Shown one piece after another: positions 1 to 7,059 of a DNA stretch of 18,014 nt. How positions within the stretch are numbered: position 1 is the stretch's first letter; each line of letters opens with the position of its first letter. The notes beneath the pieces were generated by a model. That model had not been told where the DNA came from. It ran no database searches and worked only from the letters and a program-made list of their open reading frames with translations. The DNA is taken from contig JAZSLY010000190.1 in the NCBI GenBank assembly GCA_045535585.1, positions 1 to 18,014 on the forward strand, given 5' to 3'. The position numbers and the translations under genes are program-made. Origin of the DNA: RGIG6353 sp045535585. Lineage in GTDB: Bacteria > Bacillota > Clostridia > Oscillospirales > SIG627.

Positions 1-125
1 ATATATTTTACTCAATCTGTCAATATTCATATTGATAAATTTCACTTTTTGTTTTCAAAAAAGCAGATTATAGCGGAATTTGTCGAGTTTTTTAATTTTT
101 GGTTTTTATTATTACCAATAATTAC
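1..125. other. AT-rich upstream region, no gene seen
   Basis: No convincing coding sequence is visible here. The stretch is very AT-rich. It holds a perfect inverted repeat with 7-bp arms (TCAATAT at 20-26, ATATTGA at 29-35) and a weaker 5-bp pair (TTGGT at 99-103, ACCAA at 114-118) just upstream of the ABC operon promoter. Either could be a regulator site, but AT-rich DNA produces such pairs by chance. I see no terminator for a gene entering from the left. Confidence 0.5.
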
Positions 126-154
126 TTGATAAATATTAGAACTTATGCTATAAT
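126..154 (+). promoter_or_regulatory. Sigma-A type promoter of the ABC importer operon
   Basis: A -35 box TTGATA (126-131) and a -10 box TATAAT (149-154) are separated by exactly 17 nt. A TG dinucleotide one base upstream of the -10 (146-147) makes it an extended -10. The predicted start of transcription is near 161, leaving a leader of about 48 nt with an AAAGGAA ribosome binding site at 194-200, 8 nt before the ATG at 209. Confidence 0.8.
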
Positions 155-208
155 TTTCCGTGTATAAGCAAAATTTATAACCATACATAAATCAAAGGAA
201 TTAAAGCG

Positions 209-1318
209 ATGAAAGTAGTTTTAGAAAATTTAACCAAAACCTTTACGTCTAAAGTTAAAAAGACCGTGACAAAGGTTAATGCAGTTGATAATTTCAACCT
301 GGAAATACCCGACGGCACGCTTGTTGGACTTCTCGGTCCGTCAGGCTGCGGTAAGAGCACGGCGCTGAATTTGATTTCGGGATTATTAAAGCCAACGGAA
401 GGAAAAATCTATTTTGGAGAAACCGACGTTACAAACGTACCTCCCGAAAAGAGAGGCGTCGGTCTTGTTTTTCAGAACTATGCCCTCTACCCTCACCTTT
501 CCGTTCGTGACAACATTCTCTTCCCTCTGCAAAATCTTAGGGGTAAAAATAAGCCCACAAAAGCAGAAATGAACGAAAGAATGCTTGAGGCGGCAAGGCT
601 TGTGGAAATAGACACTCTTCTTGACAGAAAGCCCAAGGAACTGTCGGGCGGTCAGATGCAGAGAGTTGCTATTGCAAGAGCTCTTGTAAAATCCCCCTCT
701 ATTCTACTTCTCGACGAGCCTCTTTCCAATCTCGACGCAAGGTTAAGATTGCAAACGAGAGAGGAAATAAAGAAGATTCAGCGTGATACCAATATCACGA
801 CCATTTTCGTCACCCACGACCAAGACGAAGCGATGAGCATATCCGACCTTATCGTAGTGGTCAAAAACGGTGTTATCCAACAGATAGGAAAGCCCCAGGA
901 GATATACGACAATCCGCAAAATCTCTTCGTTGCCCAATTCCTTGGTATTCCGAAAATTAACGTTGTGAACGGCACTGTCACCAACGGTACTCTGTACATA
1001 AACGGCATACCTGCCCTTAAAGTGAAGGGTGACGTCAACGGCGACGTATCCGTTGCAATTAGACCCGAGGGCTTCCTGCTTGACGGTGAGTCGCCCTTAT
1101 CCTTTGATTTGCTGGGGGTTGAAAAGGCAGGTAAGGACGTAACGGTGATTTCTGCTCACCCCGACGCCGACGGTGAGAAAATCCGTGCCGTTTTCCTTTC
1201 AAACGAGCCCTTGACAATCAATTCCGATACATTCAATTTCAGGCTTATTAAAAACAAGGTACACCTTTTCGATAAGAACACCACCCTTCGCATTGACTGT
1301 GATCTGGAGGCTATATAA
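209..1318 (+). CDS. Carbohydrate ABC importer, ATP-binding subunit (MalK/UgpC/MsmX-like)
   Basis: This cytoplasmic ATPase energises the importer formed by the next three genes. The 369-residue length is normal for the CUT1 type: a nucleotide-binding domain over about residues 1-235, then a C-terminal regulatory (MOI/TOBE) part. Visible motifs are Walker A GPSGCGKST (43-51), Q-loop Gln90, signature LSGGQ (145-149), Walker B ILLLDE (165-170), D-loop SNLD (173-176) and switch His203, so it should be catalytically competent. About ten extra Lys/Thr-rich residues lie between the first strand and the core. The stop overlaps the next start as TAATG, which implies translational coupling. In many Bacillota such ATPases are encoded apart and shared between importers (MsmX); here it leads its own operon. 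The substrate cannot be deduced from this subunit. Confidence 0.95.
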   Translation: MKVVLENLTKTFTSKVKKTVTKVNAVDNFNLEIPDGTLVGLLGPSGCGKSTALNLISGLLKPTEGKIYFGETDVTNVPPEKRGVGLVFQNYALYPHLSVRDNILFPLQNLRGKNKPTKAEMNERMLEAARLVEIDTLLDRKPKELSGGQMQRVAIARALVKSPSILLLDEPLSNLDARLRLQTREEIKKIQRDTNITTIFVTHDQDEAMSISDLIVVVKNGVIQQIGKPQEIYDNPQNLFVAQFLGIPKINVVNGTVTNGTLYINGIPALKVKGDVNGDVSVAIRPEGFLLDGESPLSFDLLGVEKAGKDVTVISAHPDADGEKIRAVFLSNEPLTINSDTFNFRLIKNKVHLFDKNTTLRIDCDLEAI

Positions 1319-2208
1319 TGGAGAAAAACAATTTAAAGGCATGGCTTTATCTTTTGCCTGCTATCGTTTTTATCACCGCTTTTATGCTATATCCCCTGAT
1401 CGACGTTCTGGTGTATTCGTTTGAGGAGGGCTTTAATTCCGCGTCACAAAGCTTTTTTGGCACGGGAACTTATAATTATTCATACGTTCTCAGGGATACG
1501 TATTTCGTTCAGGCGCTAAAAAACACTCTTATCCTCGTTTTTATTACCGTTCCTCTTTCAACCGTTTTTGCGCTTGGAATTTCCCTCGCACTTTCTTCAA
1601 TCAAGAAGCTGCGTTATCTCTTCCAGACAATTTACTTTCTTCCCTACGTAACCAACACTCTTGCAGTAGGTCTGGTATTTATGATTTTGTACAAGCCCAC
1701 GGCATATTCCGACGGACTTGTCAATTTGATTTTGAATGCCTTCGGAATGACAAGCGTTGATTTCATTGACGGTCCATACTATGCAAAAATGCTGGTCCTT
1801 TGCATTTATACCATCTGGATAGTTCTTCCCTTCAAAATCCTTATTCTTACAAGCGCGCTGGCATCTGTAAACGACGATTATTACAAGGCGGCGAAAATTG
1901 ATAGCACGTCGAAATTCAGGACCTTTAGAAAAATCACCCTGCCGATGATATCGCCTATGCTCTTTTATTTGTTCATCACGGGATTTATAGGCGCTTTCAA
2001 GGCGTATCGCCACGCCGTTGCTCTGTTCGGTACTAACCTGAACGCCGCAGAAATGAACACTCTTGTAGGTTATATCTACGATATGCTCTACGGTGAGGGC
2101 GGTGGCTTCCCCTCCTATGCGTCTGCCGCTGCAATCATTCTTTTTGCCATCGTGCTGACCATAACCTGTATCAATTTAATTGTAAGTAAGAAATTTACAC
2201 ACTATTGA
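1318..2208 (+). CDS. Carbohydrate ABC importer, permease subunit 1 (MalF/UgpA-like)
   Basis: This is an inner-membrane subunit of a CUT1 importer with about six hydrophobic helices, the first near residues 8-32. The EAA loop that docks on the ATPase is clear around residues 189-213 (KAAKID ... ITLPMISP). The usual Asp-Gly-Ala core reads Asp195-Ser196-Thr197, so the normally conserved Gly is replaced by Ser. The 296-residue length fits UgpA-type permeases and lacks the long N-terminal extension of enteric MalF. The ATG shares its A with the last base of the ATPase stop codon. The stop at 2206-2208 lies just ahead of the next permease gene. Confidence 0.93.
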   Translation: MEKNNLKAWLYLLPAIVFITAFMLYPLIDVLVYSFEEGFNSASQSFFGTGTYNYSYVLRDTYFVQALKNTLILVFITVPLSTVFALGISLALSSIKKLRYLFQTIYFLPYVTNTLAVGLVFMILYKPTAYSDGLVNLILNAFGMTSVDFIDGPYYAKMLVLCIYTIWIVLPFKILILTSALASVNDDYYKAAKIDSTSKFRTFRKITLPMISPMLFYLFITGFIGAFKAYRHAVALFGTNLNAAEMNTLVGYIYDMLYGEGGGFPSYASAAAIILFAIVLTITCINLIVSKKFTHY

Positions 2209-2222
2209 TTATGAGGCGAAAA

Positions 2223-3104
2223 ATGCAGAACAATATTGATATTAACGTGAATAAAAGGGCAACTCTACATAAAGCCGCCAATATCGTCTTTAAAGCTTTC
2301 ATCTACCTTTTGCTGATATTTTGGGCTATATCCGTTTTGTTCCCTTTTTATTGGATGATTCTCACCTCCGTTAAGGATTATGCATCCTATAATTCGGAGT
2401 ACGTTCCGAAATTCTTTACAACGGCGCCAACTCTTGACAATTATACAACTGCCTTCAGCGCCGTACCGCTTGCCAAATACTTTGCTAATACTATTATTTT
2501 CACCGTTATCACAACACTATTAATGCTTGTTGTAATCATTCCTGCCGCATTTGCTTTTTCAAGACTAAATTTCAAGGGCAAGAATTTAGTTTTCACCCTC
2601 TTTTTATCTTTGATGATGATACCAAACGAGCTTGTTATCATCACCAACTTCGTTACCATAACCGAGTTAGGCTTAAGAAACACGTTCACAGGCTTAATTC
2701 TCCCCTCGGTTACGTCGATTTTCTACATATATTTGCTGAAAGAAAATTTTTCTCTCATTCCCGACCAGCTTTATTATGCGGCAAAGGTTGACGGAACGTC
2801 GGATATGAAGTATATGTTCAAGGTGATGCTTCCTATCTGCAAGCCTACAATAATCACAATCTCGATACTTAAAATTATCGAGTGCTGGAATTCTTACGTA
2901 TGGCCAAGGCTTATTACCGACAACCCCGAATATTATCTTGTATCAAACGGAATTCAGGCAATAAGGGAAAACGGCTTCGGCAGAGAAAACATTCCTGCCA
3001 TGATGGCGGCGGTGGTCGTAATTTCCGTACCTCTTATAATTCTCTTCCTTTTATTTCACAAGAAGATTATGGAGGGTGTATCGAGAGGAGGTACGAAGGG
3101 ATGA
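2223..3104 (+). CDS. Carbohydrate ABC importer, permease subunit 2 (MalG/UgpE-like)
   Basis: This is the second membrane subunit, about 293 residues with six predicted helices, starting with a helix near residues 24-48. It has a standard EAA loop around residues 184-208 (YYAAKVDGTS ... LPICKP), including the conserved Asp190-Gly191 pair that its partner lacks. I chose the ATG at 2223 because GAGG at 2213-2216 sits 6 nt before it. In-frame starts at 2205 (TTG, overlapping the previous stop) and 2211 (ATG) are possible but have no ribosome binding site. The stop codon overlaps the binding-protein start as ATGA, so the two are probably translationally coupled. Confidence 0.92.
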   Translation: MQNNIDINVNKRATLHKAANIVFKAFIYLLLIFWAISVLFPFYWMILTSVKDYASYNSEYVPKFFTTAPTLDNYTTAFSAVPLAKYFANTIIFTVITTLLMLVVIIPAAFAFSRLNFKGKNLVFTLFLSLMMIPNELVIITNFVTITELGLRNTFTGLILPSVTSIFYIYLLKENFSLIPDQLYYAAKVDGTSDMKYMFKVMLPICKPTIITISILKIIECWNSYVWPRLITDNPEYYLVSNGIQAIRENGFGRENIPAMMAAVVVISVPLIILFLLFHKKIMEGVSRGGTKG

Positions 3105-4687
3105 AAAAATTACTCGTTTTTGTTGCCACTCTCCTTTTGACCGTTACACTCGTATCCTGCCACGGCAGTGACGGGCTGAAGGAATTTGAAATGCCCGACT
3201 CTCTTGACGAAACGCGCACCTATGAAATTTCCTTCTGGGCAAAGAACGACACAAACGTTTATCAGGTGGCGATATATGAAAAAGCCATAGCGGATTTTGA
3301 AAAGCTCTATCCTTTTATTAAGGTCAACCTGAAGCTCTACACCGACTACGGCAGAATATATGAGGACGTAATCACCAATATTCCCACAAGCACGACGCCC
3401 AACGTATGTATCACCTATCCCGACCATATTGCTACCTACAAAACAGGAAAGAATAACGTCGTGCCTCTTGAGACACTTGTAAATCACGCCGAATACGGAC
3501 TCGGTGGCACTGAAATCAAGTTCCACTCCCCTAAAAAATCGGAGATAGTTCCTAAATTTCTTAATGAATGTATAATTGACGACAAGCTGTTTGCGCTTCC
3601 CTTTATGCGTTCAACCGAAGCCTGCTACATTAACCGCGACTTTGTTGAAAAATTAGGATATACCGTTCCCGACACTCTTACCTGGGACTTTATATGGGAG
3701 GTGTCCGAAAAAGCAATGGAAAAGGACGAGGACGGCAATTTCCTTGTAAACGGACAAAAGGTACTTATTCCATTCATCTACAAGTCAACCGACAATATGA
3801 TGATACATCTTTTGAAGCAAAAGAATGCGCCATTTTCAACGAGCGAGGGCGAGATAGGTCTATTTAACGACACGACGCGCGCCCTTTTGACAGAGCTATA
3901 CTCCCACGGAAAAACGAGAGCGTTTTCCACCTTCAAGATTTCCAGCTACCCTGCCAATTTCCTTAACGCAGGTCAATGTATCTTTGCTATTGACTCCACT
4001 GCAGGTGCTACCTGGATGGGAAGCGGTGCACCCAACATTGACATAAGCGAAGACGCCCTTGTGGATTTCGAAACCGTTGTAAGACCCATTCCCCAGTACG
4101 ACGTAAACGATAAAAAGATGATATCTCAGGGTCCCTCCCTCTGTCTCTTCAACAAGGAGGACAGCGAAGAGGTTCTGGCATCCTGGATATTTATGCAATA
4201 CCTTTTGACAAACGAGGTACAAATTTCTTATTCGCAGACCGAAGGCTACGCTCCCGTTACGACGCTTGCACAAAATTCCCGTGAGTATAAGGAATATTTA
4301 GACGGCAAAGGAAACGACGGCGACCTTCATTACTCGGTAAAGATAGATGCAACAAGGCTTTTAATTGACAACACCGAAAACACCTTTGTTACCCCCGTTT
4401 TCAACGGCTCTGCAACCCTTAGGAACGAGGCGGGACAGCTGATTGAAAATACCGTAAAATCAGCCAGAAGAAAAGAAAGCATTGAAGGCACTTACTTTGA
4501 CGATTTGTTCGCAACGGCTGAGCAAAACATCAAAAAAACCACCACCTTTGGCAAAGAGGAGCTTGGAGAGCTCCCTGCCACGTCAAAGGCTCTCATTATC
4601 ACGCTTGCGATAATTTGGATAGTTCTGATTCTTGGCTTTACAGTTAATTGGGTAAAAGAACGCAAAAAGAATTCCCGAAACTATTGA
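3101..4687 (+). CDS. Family 1 extracellular solute-binding lipoprotein with C-terminal membrane helix
   Basis: This is the probable substrate receptor of the importer. The frame is open further upstream, but the true start is the ATG at 3101: AGGAGG at 3086-3091 precedes it, the stop of the permease overlaps it (ATGA), and it opens a textbook lipoprotein signal with lipobox L17-V18-S19-C20. The mature part resembles UgpB/MalE-type sugar-binding proteins, for example the segment ALPFMRSTEACYINRDF in which such proteins contact ligand. At 528 residues it is about 100 longer than usual. The extra length ends in a strongly hydrophobic helix (about 497-518) followed by the basic tail KERKKNSRNY, which predicts a cytoplasmic C-terminus. 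The protein would thus be anchored at both ends. The sugar bound cannot be named from sequence. Confidence 0.9.
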   Translation: MKKLLVFVATLLLTVTLVSCHGSDGLKEFEMPDSLDETRTYEISFWAKNDTNVYQVAIYEKAIADFEKLYPFIKVNLKLYTDYGRIYEDVITNIPTSTTPNVCITYPDHIATYKTGKNNVVPLETLVNHAEYGLGGTEIKFHSPKKSEIVPKFLNECIIDDKLFALPFMRSTEACYINRDFVEKLGYTVPDTLTWDFIWEVSEKAMEKDEDGNFLVNGQKVLIPFIYKSTDNMMIHLLKQKNAPFSTSEGEIGLFNDTTRALLTELYSHGKTRAFSTFKISSYPANFLNAGQCIFAIDSTAGATWMGSGAPNIDISEDALVDFETVVRPIPQYDVNDKKMISQGPSLCLFNKEDSEEVLASWIFMQYLLTNEVQISYSQTEGYAPVTTLAQNSREYKEYLDGKGNDGDLHYSVKIDATRLLIDNTENTFVTPVFNGSATLRNEAGQLIENTVKSARRKESIEGTYFDDLFATAEQNIKKTTTFGKEELGELPATSKALIITLAIIWIVLILGFTVNWVKERKKNSRNY

Positions 4688-4712
4688 CATATGAGGCATT
4701 ATTGAGTATAAT
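4684..4712 (+). promoter_or_regulatory. Consensus sigma-A promoter for the OB-fold lipoprotein
   Basis: A perfect -35 TTGACA (4684-4689) and a perfect -10 TATAAT (4707-4712) are spaced by 17 nt. The -35 box overlaps the TGA stop of the binding-protein gene (4685-4687). Transcription should start near 4719. No terminator lies between the two genes, so read-through from the ABC operon can add to this strong internal start. Confidence 0.85.
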
Positions 4713-4745
4713 TACCATTGTAAAAACAAAAAAGGAGATAAAAAA

Positions 4746-5513
4746 ATGAAAAAGTTTTTAGCTATTCTTTTGACACTCGTTCTTGCTTTTGCTATCGTTG
4801 CTTGCAATGATGTTGAAGAAATCAAGGACAACGAAACAGACGTAGAAACACCCGTTACTACACCCGACCCCGTTGAGCCCGTGTTCGACCCCGCAGCTAA
4901 GGGCGAAGGCGTTATGACCTATGCAGAGTACGCAGCAGCTGAGCTTGAGACTCAGGTTGTTATCGAAGCATACGTTCAGGACAACCAGTCATGGTGGGAC
5001 AACAAGATAACAGTTTACACTCAGGATCCCGACGGTGCATATTTCCTTTATGAAATGCCCTGCTCCGAGGAGGACGCAGCTAAGCTTACAAAGGGTACAA
5101 AGATCAAGGTAACAGGCTACAAGGCTGAGTGGTCAGGTGAAGTAGAAATCATCGACTCTACCTTCGAAATCCTTGACGGCACTTGGGTTGCAGAGGCTGA
5201 GGATCTTACCTCTCTTCTTGGCACAGACGAGCTTATCAACAAGCAGAACGTTCTTGCTAAATTCACAGGTCTTACCGTTGCTAACATCTCATACAAGGAT
5301 GACGAGTACGACAAGGACATCTACGTAGATTTCACTCTCGGTGAAAATACATATAGCTTCTGCGTAGAGAACTACCACAACGGTCCCGACACAGACGTAT
5401 ACAAGGCTGTTCAGGCGCTCCAGATTGGCGACGTAGTTGACGTAGAGGGCTTCCTTTACTGGTACAACGGTCCTAACGTTCACATCACCGCAGTTTCAAC
5501 CGTTGCTGAATAA
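4746..5513 (+). CDS. Lipoprotein with two tandem OB-fold-like units, function unknown
   Basis: I do not recognise a named family. The protein has 255 residues with a lipoprotein signal and lipobox I17-V18-A19-C20, then an acidic Thr/Pro-rich linker (about 21-55). Two similar beta-rich units follow, at about 69-146 and 168-252. Each ends in an OB-fold-like signature: a Gly turn, alternating valines, a Gly and an isoleucine strand (LTKGTKIKVTGY ... VEII near 114-136, LQIGDVVDVEGF ... VHI near 225-247). OB folds of this kind on the cell surface often bind carbohydrate or nucleic acid, but the ligand is unknown. AAAGGAGA at 4731-4738 and a consensus promoter precede it. Lysine codons are mostly AAG and asparagine codons mostly AAC, unlike the neighbouring genes, which suggests high expression. 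A role helping the upstream importer is inferred from position only. Confidence 0.8.
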   Translation: MKKFLAILLTLVLAFAIVACNDVEEIKDNETDVETPVTTPDPVEPVFDPAAKGEGVMTYAEYAAAELETQVVIEAYVQDNQSWWDNKITVYTQDPDGAYFLYEMPCSEEDAAKLTKGTKIKVTGYKAEWSGEVEIIDSTFEILDGTWVAEAEDLTSLLGTDELINKQNVLAKFTGLTVANISYKDDEYDKDIYVDFTLGENTYSFCVENYHNGPDTDVYKAVQALQIGDVVDVEGFLYWYNGPNVHITAVSTVAE

Positions 5514-5526
5514 TTTATAACAGTTT

Positions 5527-5560
5527 GGGCGATGCAATACTGCATCGCCCTTTTTCTTTT
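5527..5560 (+). terminator. Rho-independent terminator of the lipoprotein/ABC unit
   Basis: A perfect 10-bp stem (GGGCGATGCA at 5527-5536, TGCATCGCCC at 5541-5550) with a 4-nt loop is followed by TTTTTCTTTT. It begins 13 nt after the lipoprotein stop. Confidence 0.92.
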
Positions 5561-5561
5561 A

Positions 5562-5602
5562 AAATGGGCTATAAAACCTCAACAGAGTTTTATAGCCCAT
5601 TT
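5562..5602 (-). terminator. Terminator hairpin of the MATE gene
   Basis: A 16-bp perfect stem (5562-5577 with 5587-5602, 9-nt loop) starts one base beyond the MATE stop codon. On the minus strand it is followed only by a short T run, so it may be a moderate terminator. It can also form in transcripts entering from the left. Confidence 0.75.
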
Positions 5603-5603
5603 A

Positions 5604-6959
5604 TCATACTTTGCTTTTGATAATTTTCTTTTGCTTTATAACGTTATAAACTATAAAGCAAGCCGAATAAATAATAAATTCAAAGCTGTTAACAGCCATT
5701 CGCCCAACGGCACCCGTATTTAATACAGAACAGAAATACCAGGTAAACGGTATTTTATATAGCCACAGAGATAAAATCAGCACGGCCGCGGGAAGCTTTA
5801 CGTTTCCCATTCCTCTGATACCTGCAGGAAGAATATTTCCTCCCGACCAACCGATAGGGAGAATAAGAAGTGCCACCTTCAATGCATCTGCGGCAATAGC
5901 CTGCACCGTTTGATTGTCGGTATATAGCGACGTAATAAAGTCCGCAAAATAGTAGGATATGGCACATAGGACACAATGAAACAGAGTAGAAAATAACGTT
6001 ATAGCGTTTGTAAGCTTCAAGGCGTACTCGGGTTTTCCCGCACCCGTATGCCGCCCTGCAAGTATTTGTGCTACGTACGAGAGAGCCATGGGTACTAAAT
6101 GGAACAAGGATTCAATGGAAACCACAATGGTATACGCCGCTATCTGATCATCACCCGATGAAGAGAACACCTTACTCAACACAAGGGCGCCAATGCTTAC
6201 CGCAAAAGCCTGAGCGCACATCACAACACCTATTTTAAAGACGCTGACGCTTACCTCGACGCTGAAATATTCAAATGCGTGAAGGATACACCCCTTAAAA
6301 TTTCCAACCTTACCTATGATAACGACACAAACTACAGTAAACAAAATATTAGTAACGAGACTTGCAAATCCAAGACCCCATATACCAAGCTTAAATACTA
6401 CCATAAAAATAAATTTTAGAATAATATCCGCAAGCCCTCCGCAAAGAGAAATATACAAAGGTCCTTTCGTATTAAGACATCCGCGAAGGATACCAATCAT
6501 ATTGGATCTGAAAAAGGTAAGTGGCAAAACGAGTGCGTAGAAGAAAGAATATATATTGGCGTTCTCAAAAAACGCCTCCGACATATCGGGATAAGTAAAA
6601 CGCAAAAATCCGTTTCTGAAAACGATAATTAATATTGCGGTTAAAAGAGCAATACCACAGCCAAGCAAGGTTGAAGTTGAGAAGAGACTCCTTGCTTTCT
6701 TTTCATCGTTTGCACCGACGTACTGGCTGATAAGAATTGCGGCGCCCGATGCAACGCAGCCGTAAATCGTCGTTACAGGACCAAACGCACTACCCACAAG
6801 AGAGGTGGCGTTAAGCAGATTCGTATCAATGTTAGAGGAGATAATCGTAGAAATCATTCCGAGAAGAACCGATGCAAGCTGTTCCCAGAAAAGCGGTAAA
6901 AACAAGGTCAAAACAAGAAGTAAATCGGTACGCGAGTTGTCTTTAAGTTTGAAAAACAT
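5604..6959 (-). CDS. MATE-family multidrug/cation efflux transporter
   Basis: This is an integral membrane antiporter expected to export organic cations or drugs in exchange for Na+ or H+. The 451 residues are almost entirely hydrophobic segments, consistent with 12 helices in two MatE repeats. The first repeat has the typical stretch GAAILISQYVGANDEKKAR after helix 2, as in NorM/DinF-like proteins. The ATG at 6959 was chosen because GAGGTG (6964-6969) precedes it; an in-frame TTG at 6971 overlaps that site and is unlikely to be used. The gene has its own promoter and terminator and is convergent with the lipoprotein gene. The substrate is unknown and nothing in the context points to a particular drug. 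Confidence 0.92.
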   Translation of the reverse strand: MFFKLKDNSRTDLLLVLTLFLPLFWEQLASVLLGMISTIISSNIDTNLLNATSLVGSAFGPVTTIYGCVASGAAILISQYVGANDEKKARSLFSTSTLLGCGIALLTAILIIVFRNGFLRFTYPDMSEAFFENANIYSFFYALVLPLTFFRSNMIGILRGCLNTKGPLYISLCGGLADIILKFIFMVVFKLGIWGLGFASLVTNILFTVVCVVIIGKVGNFKGCILHAFEYFSVEVSVSVFKIGVVMCAQAFAVSIGALVLSKVFSSSGDDQIAAYTIVVSIESLFHLVPMALSYVAQILAGRHTGAGKPEYALKLTNAITLFSTLFHCVLCAISYYFADFITSLYTDNQTVQAIAADALKVALLILPIGWSGGNILPAGIRGMGNVKLPAAVLILSLWLYKIPFTWYFCSVLNTGAVGRMAVNSFEFIIYSACFIVYNVIKQKKIIKSKV

Positions 6960-6997
6960 AATACACCTCAAAATCTGTTTATATCCTCTTTACCATA

Positions 6998-7026
6998 AAT
7001 ATAAAACAAAAGATAAAAAAAGTCAA
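6998..7026 (-). promoter_or_regulatory. Promoter of the MATE gene, -35 inside the upstream terminator
   Basis: Read on the minus strand, TTGACT (7021-7026) and TATATT (6998-7003) are separated by 17 nt. Transcription would start near 6991, about 32 nt before the ATG. The -35 box is the end of the 3' arm of the terminator that closes the phosphofructokinase operon. Confidence 0.6.
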
Positions 7027-7057
7027 TAGCATTTCAACAAATGCTATTGACTTTTTT
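7015..7057 (-). terminator. Rho-independent terminator of the GNAT-MTase-hslO-PFK operon
   Basis: A 14-bp perfect stem (7021-7034 with 7039-7052) has a CAAC loop and is flanked by six A on one side and five further T on the other. It has the terminator form on both strands. On the minus strand it lies just after the phosphofructokinase stop codon. Confidence 0.9.
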
Positions 7058-7059
7058 CG

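Noticed and set aside
2882..3100. Upstream extension of the solute-binding protein reading frame
   Set aside because: It overlaps the permease in another frame, has no ribosome binding site, and precedes a lipoprotein signal peptide that must be N-terminal.
5532..5723. Small plus-strand open frame after the lipoprotein gene
   Set aside because: It runs through both terminator hairpins and the MATE gene end, and has no ribosome binding site.
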